From IMG/VR virus record IMGVR_UViG_3300017708_001215, positions 1 through 24,446 of that record: a DNA stretch of 24,446 nucleotides. One strand, 5' to 3'. The notes under the pieces are model-generated. The model searched no databases. It worked only from the letters and a program-made list of their open reading frames with translations, and was not told the origin of the DNA. The translations under genes were made by a program, and so were the position numbers. This document shows, in pieces, positions 21,475 through 24,446 of this stretch; the first letter of the stretch is position 1, and each line of letters opens with the position of its first letter. The stretch comes from a virus.

Positions 21475-21912
21475 TCAACAGGCAAGAATGCCGTCAGGGA
21501 TTTCCACAGGTTCTGGTGCTACCATATCTTCAAACTGGTGCATATCATAAGCAAACCAGTTATCATTGCGGAAAATGTAGGAGTATTCTTCACCTTCAGA
21601 GAAAAACTCTTCCATATCTTTATCAAGACGTGGGGGACAATCTTCACCGCGTTGTGAATAGTATTGGGGACCATATTCTTTGGTTTCTTTAATCTCTCTC
21701 ACATAAGGAGCAAGTTCTTTACCAGTCCAACACTCATTTGTCCAGCAAGTAGACATATCACCACCATCAATTAGTTCTGATACTTTATCTTTAGTGGTGT
21801 AATGTGTGTTTAGAATACGACCCAACCATTCTGGATAACCGTCCCAATGATGATAAACAGAAAGAATAGACTCATCTGAAAGTTGAATACCAATTCTTGA
21901 GCGAGTTCCCAT
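21475..21912 (-). CDS. Conserved phage protein with MGTRSRIGI...HWDGYPEWLG motif (145 aa)
   Basis: The protein starts MGTRSRIGIQLSDESILSVY, followed by HHWDGYPEWLGRILNTHY and, later, ELIDGGDMS. This N-terminal arrangement (xTRSRIGxxL...SVYxHWDGYPExLG) marks a family found in many phages and some bacteria, with no established function. The acidic middle and C-terminal half are typical. Length is normal for the family. It is preceded by repeated element copy 13 with a ~70-nt leader. Confidence 0.92.
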   Translation of the reverse strand: MGTRSRIGIQLSDESILSVYHHWDGYPEWLGRILNTHYTTKDKVSELIDGGDMSTCWTNECWTGKELAPYVREIKETKEYGPQYYSQRGEDCPPRLDKDMEEFFSEGEEYSYIFRNDNWFAYDMHQFEDMVAPEPVEIPDGILAC

Positions 21913-21982
21913 GATAAAGAAAGAAAGGAAACCAGAAGACCACTCTGGTGATTGGTTTAGTGGGGCGAATGCCGCAGGTCAC

Positions 21983-22012
21983 ACTATTGAAACACTTTAG
22001 AGGTGAGTAACT
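21983..22012 (-). promoter_or_regulatory. Repeated upstream element, copy 13
   Basis: The minus strand reads GTTACTCACCTCTAAAGTGT then TTCAATAGTGTGACC. It lies ~70 bases before the ATG at 21912 and starts at the stop of the 101-residue gene. It is the last copy on the right; none occurs beyond 22.0 kb. Confidence 0.75.
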
Positions 22013-22016
22013 TTAA

Positions 22017-22322
22017 TTACTTCTTTTTTCGTTTAGACTTTGAAACGCCAGAAGTGTTTCTAGGGGTATCCAAGCGGGTGGTTCGTCTTTTACTTGAACT
22101 TGAACCTCTGTTACTACTGTTTCCAGTTGACGATTCCACATTTTTCTTGTGTTTTTTACGGGACTCAAAGGGTTCTCCATCTTTGTTACTGATCTTATAT
22201 TGTCGTGCTTTTAGTTTATATCTATCGAGGTATTTTTGCAAGTGCTCTTTACATTCAAAATGACACACAGTAGTGTCAGTCTCTAATCTCCAAGGGAAAC
22301 CATTTTGATGTTTTTCATTCAT
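22017..22322 (-). CDS. Small protein with basic Ser/Lys/Arg-rich tail (101 aa)
   Basis: The protein starts MNEKHQNGFPWRLETDTTVC. The first ~45 residues form a compact domain (HFECKEHLQKYLDRYKLKAR, then QYKISNKDGEP) resembling small cyanophage proteins with the 'FExKxxxxKYxxRYxLKxxxYK' pattern. From about residue 53 it becomes low-complexity and very basic (SSTGNSSNRGSSSSKRRTTR), ending in KSKRKKK, which suggests nucleic-acid binding by a disordered tail. I chose ATG 22322, just after the stop of the upstream membrane protein. Confidence 0.8.
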   Translation of the reverse strand: MNEKHQNGFPWRLETDTTVCHFECKEHLQKYLDRYKLKARQYKISNKDGEPFESRKKHKKNVESSTGNSSNRGSSSSKRRTTRLDTPRNTSGVSKSKRKKK

Positions 22323-22332
22323 ATAAATCAGA

Positions 22333-22566
22333 TTAATTTCGTTTGGTACACCAATAACCACCATTAGGTTTATCAGCACAAACATATACATTTGTGCCAG
22401 TATTGTTCCAGTGTCTCATGACTCCAGAAACAATAACCATATTAGTAGTGAGCAGACTGACAAATATGATGCTGCGAATGATAGCAACATAATTGTCATA
22501 AGGTTTTGTTTTGTCATCACTAAAACTCCCTAATGAATACTTCCATATCCTCCAAAGTTTCAGCAT
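22333..22566 (-). CDS. Small conserved cyanophage membrane protein (77 aa)
   Basis: The protein starts MLKLWRIWKYSLGSFSDDKT, and the pattern MLKLWRIWxYxLGSFxD(D/E)xTxPYDN...IIRxxI...LTTN...GVxRHWN matches a small membrane protein common in cyanomyoviruses as I recall. A hydrophobic segment at about 27-50 (YVAIIRSIIFVSLLTTNMVI) is the likely transmembrane helix, with the amphipathic N-terminus lying on the membrane. A Cys-containing tail follows. Its start lies 47 nt inside the upstream gene, unusually deep. The frame is open to 22590, but ATG 22566 matches the family start. Confidence 0.85.
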   Translation of the reverse strand: MLKLWRIWKYSLGSFSDDKTKPYDNYVAIIRSIIFVSLLTTNMVIVSGVMRHWNNTGTNVYVCADKPNGGYWCTKRN

Positions 22567-22801
22567 ACTTATTCTTCCTCGTATGAACATATTCTAATTG
22601 ATCCCATTGTGTTGGATAGCAAAGTAGAAGTGTGTGAATATATTTGTGTTTTTCGTTCTTTGTATATTGGCAATTAGGTTTTGGTTTGATACCAGTTTCA
22701 ATTGTGATATACATTTCGTCATAAAAATACACCCAACCCTCAACGTTTACGTGCTCTGTCTTCCATCGAACATAGTCATCAACTTGAGGAATATACTTCA
22801 T
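22520..22801 (-). CDS. Small protein (93 aa), unknown function
   Basis: The protein starts MKYIPQVDDYVRWKTEHVNV and has a beta-rich first half (EGWVYFYDEMYITIETGIKP), then a basic stretch with a Cys (NCQYTKNEKHKYIHTLLLCY) and a helical end (AETLEDMEVFIREF). The beginning resembles an SH3-like or WYL-like barrel, V(D/E)DYVRWxxExVxxEGWVYF, as in several small phage proteins; function unknown. The start overlaps the upstream TGA (ATGA). Its 3' 47 nt encode a second protein in another frame. Confidence 0.85.
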   Translation of the reverse strand: MKYIPQVDDYVRWKTEHVNVEGWVYFYDEMYITIETGIKPKPNCQYTKNEKHKYIHTLLLCYPTQWDQLEYVHTRKNKYAETLEDMEVFIREF

Positions 22802-23088
22802 GAGAAAAATGCTGCTTCCAAGGGATTTAGGTTAAGTTGCATTGCAGTATATGGACGAGTATCAGAAACGTCTACCTTATTTCCGTGCTTGGTGGAGTTA
22901 ATAGGCGCATGATAGCACTTCTTTGTTCTACTGTAGAAACCCCAGATTGACCGGGGTGGTGTGTCAGTATAAGTGAACATGCCATGGTTGATAATCCAAA
23001 TAGCAAGCATATTTTTTCGATGCTCTGTAACTTCATAAGAAAAACCTTTAGGAGATTTGTGAGGAAAATCAGGGGGCAATTCAATCAT
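22798..23088 (-). CDS. Conserved small protein (96 aa)
   Basis: The protein starts MIELPPDFPHKSPKGFSYEV and continues with NMLAIWIINHGMFTYTDTPP, SIWGFYSRTKKCYHAPINST and DTRPYTAMQLNLNPLEAAFF. The 'LPPDFPHKxPKGxxYE...IAIW...SIWGFYxxKxxxYHxPINS' layout is one I associate with conserved small cyanophage proteins; function unknown. It is aromatic-rich and soluble. Its start shares one base with the upstream stop (TGATG), and its end overlaps the next start (ATGA), so it belongs to a coupled operon. Confidence 0.88.
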   Translation of the reverse strand: MIELPPDFPHKSPKGFSYEVTEHRKNMLAIWIINHGMFTYTDTPPRSIWGFYSRTKKCYHAPINSTKHGNKVDVSDTRPYTAMQLNLNPLEAAFFS

Positions 23089-23324
23089 CAGGTAGTAAAC
23101 TCTTCAACAATACAGGAGTCAAGATCTTCTGCCAGAACATAAGTTGGTGCTTTCATGACATTCTCACGAAGGCGATTGTAGTGTGGTTGATTGAAACCAT
23201 CATCACTATTTACAATTAAGTCAAAACATTCATCATCATGTTCTGCAACTACATTCCATAACCCACCATATTCAGACTGCGGAAAAGGAACAAAGTGCTC
23301 AACAACGTAAAGATACTTGGTCAT
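23088..23324 (-). CDS. Small protein (78 aa), unknown function
   Basis: The protein starts MTKYLYVVEHFVPFPQSEYG and continues with GLWNVVAEHDDECFDLIVNS, an acidic soluble fold of alternating strands and helices, ending DSCIVEEFTT. Small proteins with a 'YxVxxHFVPFPxSEYGGxW' start occur in cyanophages as I recall; function unknown. It leads a coupled operon (next start in TGATG) under a good sigma-70 promoter (23348-23376). Confidence 0.87.
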   Translation of the reverse strand: MTKYLYVVEHFVPFPQSEYGGLWNVVAEHDDECFDLIVNSDDGFNQPHYNRLRENVMKAPTYVLAEDLDSCIVEEFTT

Positions 23325-23347
23325 CAGTTTGTGTGAATTACTCCTTG

Positions 23348-23376
23348 ATTTTAGTATAAAGTTAGGTGTCGGTCAA
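23348..23376 (-). promoter_or_regulatory. Sigma-70 promoter for the 78-aa gene operon
   Basis: The minus strand has TTGACC (23376-23371; 5/6), a 17-bp spacer and TAAAAT (23353-23348; 5/6). The -35 box is in the last codons of the 56-residue gene. The ATG at 23324 follows after 23 bases; an AAGGAG occurs in the leader but is 16 bases from the ATG, too far for a normal Shine-Dalgarno sequence. Confidence 0.7.
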
Positions 23377-23532
23377 GTTGAAGAGTTGTCTTTGCAACTC
23401 ATATTTGATAGGAATGAGATGTTGATATAAAAATGTTTTATATTCATTATCTTCAAGTAGTTCAGTCAATCTATCTACTTGCATTTGAGCAAGGATCAAC
23501 GTTTTTTTTTTTTCAGACTCTACTTTTTTCAT
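23362..23532 (-). CDS. Small helical protein with poly-A tract (56 aa)
   Basis: ATG 23532 to TAA 23362 encodes MKKVESEKKKTLILAQMQVD, then RLTELLEDNEYKTFLYQHLI and PIKYELQRQLFNLTDT. The pattern 'L-x-x-L-I-E-L-L-E-x-N-x-Y-x-x-F-x-Y-x-H-L-I-P-I' and a closing 'L-x-R-Q-L-x-N-L' is typical of a conserved small cyanophage protein. The start overlaps the upstream TGA (ATGA). The frame includes a run of 12 A (23502-23513 as T on the plus strand), where slippage or a sequencing error could shift the frame; with 12 A the frame is intact and the downstream sequence is family-like. Confidence 0.8.
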   Translation of the reverse strand: MKKVESEKKKTLILAQMQVDRLTELLEDNEYKTFLYQHLIPIKYELQRQLFNLTDT

Positions 23533-23768
23533 ATTGGCAGTTTAGCAACAGATTTTTTCTTCCGATGCCTATCTATGAAGTTAATAGCAGACTGACGATT
23601 GCGACAGACTTTGAGAACATTTGCTTGATGAACGACTGCTAATTGTGTAGTACTGCCACTAACGGGAACTGCTGCATACATCATAGGATCACCATATTTT
23701 CCAACAATGAACCCCTGCTCTACAGGTTTAGGGTCTAGAATGTCGCTCTTTTGTTGTATTAGTTTCAT
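23529..23768 (-). CDS. Small protein (79 aa), unknown function
   Basis: The protein starts MKLIQQKSDILDPKPVEQGF and has a beta-rich middle (TQLAVVHQANVLKVCRNRQS) followed by a helix and a basic end (INFIDRHRKKKSVAKLPI). The last half, with 'AVxHxxxxLKVxRNxxSAxxFIxxH', resembles a short domain found in several small cyanophage proteins; function unknown. It starts 8 bases after the helicase gene and is coupled to the next gene by ATGA, so it is the second gene of the helicase unit. Confidence 0.85.
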   Translation of the reverse strand: MKLIQQKSDILDPKPVEQGFIVGKYGDPMMYAAVPVSGSTTQLAVVHQANVLKVCRNRQSAINFIDRHRKKKSVAKLPI

Positions 23769-23776
23769 ATGATAAA

Positions 23777-24446
23777 TTAGCGACGGATCTCACTAATAGC
23801 GGGTTGACCTTGATTGAACACAACATCAACAACTGCCTGAACTTTCTTGGCAGTGCTGATACCAACTCGATCATAAGTTGGAATACAAACTAAACCAAAT
23901 GTCTTCTCACTTCCACCCAGACGGATCACACGACCGATAGACTGACTGATGCCAATGTAGTCCATGTTTCTCATGAAGATGACAGCCTCAAGTCCACTGA
24001 CGTTGATACCTTCAGACAGGATAGAGTGGTGAAGAACAACAAATTTCTTGGTCTTGTCCTTACCCCAAGTATTCAGAGTGTCAAAGAATACATCGCGATT
24101 GACTTTCTTGCCGTCGATGATTGCACCGGTCTTCGATGTAATCGTCATCCAAGAATAACCACGTTCAGCAAGTTGTAGGCAGAAATCTGAATGAGTGAGG
24201 AGATTGATGATTTGCTTTGTTGTGCGAGCACAGATCAAAGTCTTGTCAATGTTGTTGTCATCGATAGTTTCAATCAGATTGTCACAATCATCAGCAAACA
24301 TCACCTTGCGACCTTTGATCATAGGCAATTGCTTGACTACAACTTTAGGAGGAAGAATGTATCCCTGCTCAACCAACTCAGGAGCAGGAACATTGCACAG
24401 AACCTGACCATAAACAGACCAATTCATGCCTGGTTTAGTAGCAGCA
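23777..24446 (-). CDS. SF2 DNA helicase, C-terminal half (5' end outside window)
   Basis: The frame is open to the right edge (222 residues visible), so the start and the ATPase motifs I-II are beyond the window; the ATG at 24427 is internal. Seen are the segment after motif III (ELVEQGYILPPKVVVKQL), motif IV-like KTLICARTTKQI, motif V-like VLHHSILSEGINVSGL, and motif VI SQSIGRVIRLGG (Q-x-x-G-R-x-x-R). The block LEAVIFMRNMDYIGISQS is characteristic of a helicase common in cyanophages as I recall. Possible roles are DNA unwinding in recombination, replication or restriction. It is a different type from the GIY-YIG-fused helicase at 18112-20229. Family assignment within SF2 is uncertain. Confidence 0.88.
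   Translation of the reverse strand, partial: AATKPGMNWSVYGQVLCNVPAPELVEQGYILPPKVVVKQLPMIKGRKVMFADDCDNLIETIDDNNIDKTLICARTTKQIINLLTHSDFCLQLAERGYSWMTITSKTGAIIDGKKVNRDVFFDTLNTWGKDKTKKFVVLHHSILSEGINVSGLEAVIFMRNMDYIGISQSIGRVIRLGGSEKTFGLVCIPTYDRVGISTAKKVQAVVDVVFNQGQPAISEIRR

Noticed and set aside
10670-22012. Repeated element as rightward Shine-Dalgarno sites
   Set aside because: The plus strand reads AGAGGTGAG, a good ribosome site, but no rightward frame begins downstream of any copy. The minus-strand likeness of TCACCTC to the 16S rRNA tail is noted only as a coincidence for now.
1-24446. CRISPR array, insertion sequence, integrase or attachment site
   Set aside because: The only dispersed repeat is the promoter-like element, with irregular spacing and genes between copies; no transposase or recombinase was seen.

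Overview
The window looks like part of the genome of a T4-like marine cyanophage (a myovirus of Synechococcus or Prochlorococcus). The evidence is a T4-type baseplate block (gp25, gp6 and a giant tail/baseplate protein), low GC, and a long series of tiny, tightly packed genes whose sequences resemble small proteins I know from cyanomyoviruses. Every gene I can support lies on the minus strand, so the biological 5'->3' direction runs from high to low coordinates. No tRNA, rRNA, integrase, transposon or CRISPR array was seen.

Layout, low to high coordinate. 1-8785: structural block, with a giant structural protein that runs off the left edge (1862 residues visible, YHYH-type motif), gp6, gp25 and two conserved proteins of unknown role; a T4-late-type promoter sits before gp25. 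8807-10108: four small genes, one a GT-A-type glycosyltransferase-like protein with a perfect sigma-70 promoter. 10109-11718: regulatory and sparsely coding, with consensus sigma-70 promoters, perfect palindromes, terminator hairpins and a divergent intergenic region of about 420 bases. 11719-16637: an array of small genes, most transcription units headed by the same ~30-bp element, plus one nucleotidyltransferase/ligase-fold protein (15475-16377). 16687-20229: a translationally coupled trio consisting of a GIY-YIG-like/SF2 helicase fusion, an NPPY-bearing adenine methyltransferase part, and a separate SAM-binding methyltransferase part. 20310-20969: a basic protein whose N-terminus matches the T4 capsid-targeting sequence. 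21055-23768: more small genes, mostly with 1-4 nt overlaps. 23777-24446: the C-terminal half of a second SF2 helicase, cut by the right edge.

Regulation appears to fall into three classes. Late T4-like boxes (TATAAATA variants) precede gp25 and perhaps the capsid-targeted protein. Consensus sigma-70 promoters (TTGACA / TATAAT, 17-18 bp) precede a few genes. A repeated element, core GTTACTCACCTCTAAAGTGT, occurs 13 times between 10.6 and 22.0 kb, always just upstream of a minus-strand transcription unit; it is probably a phage-specific (middle?) promoter. The most notable items are this repeated element, palindromes that enclose -35 hexamers, the split methyltransferase with its nuclease-helicase, and the capsid-targeted basic protein.
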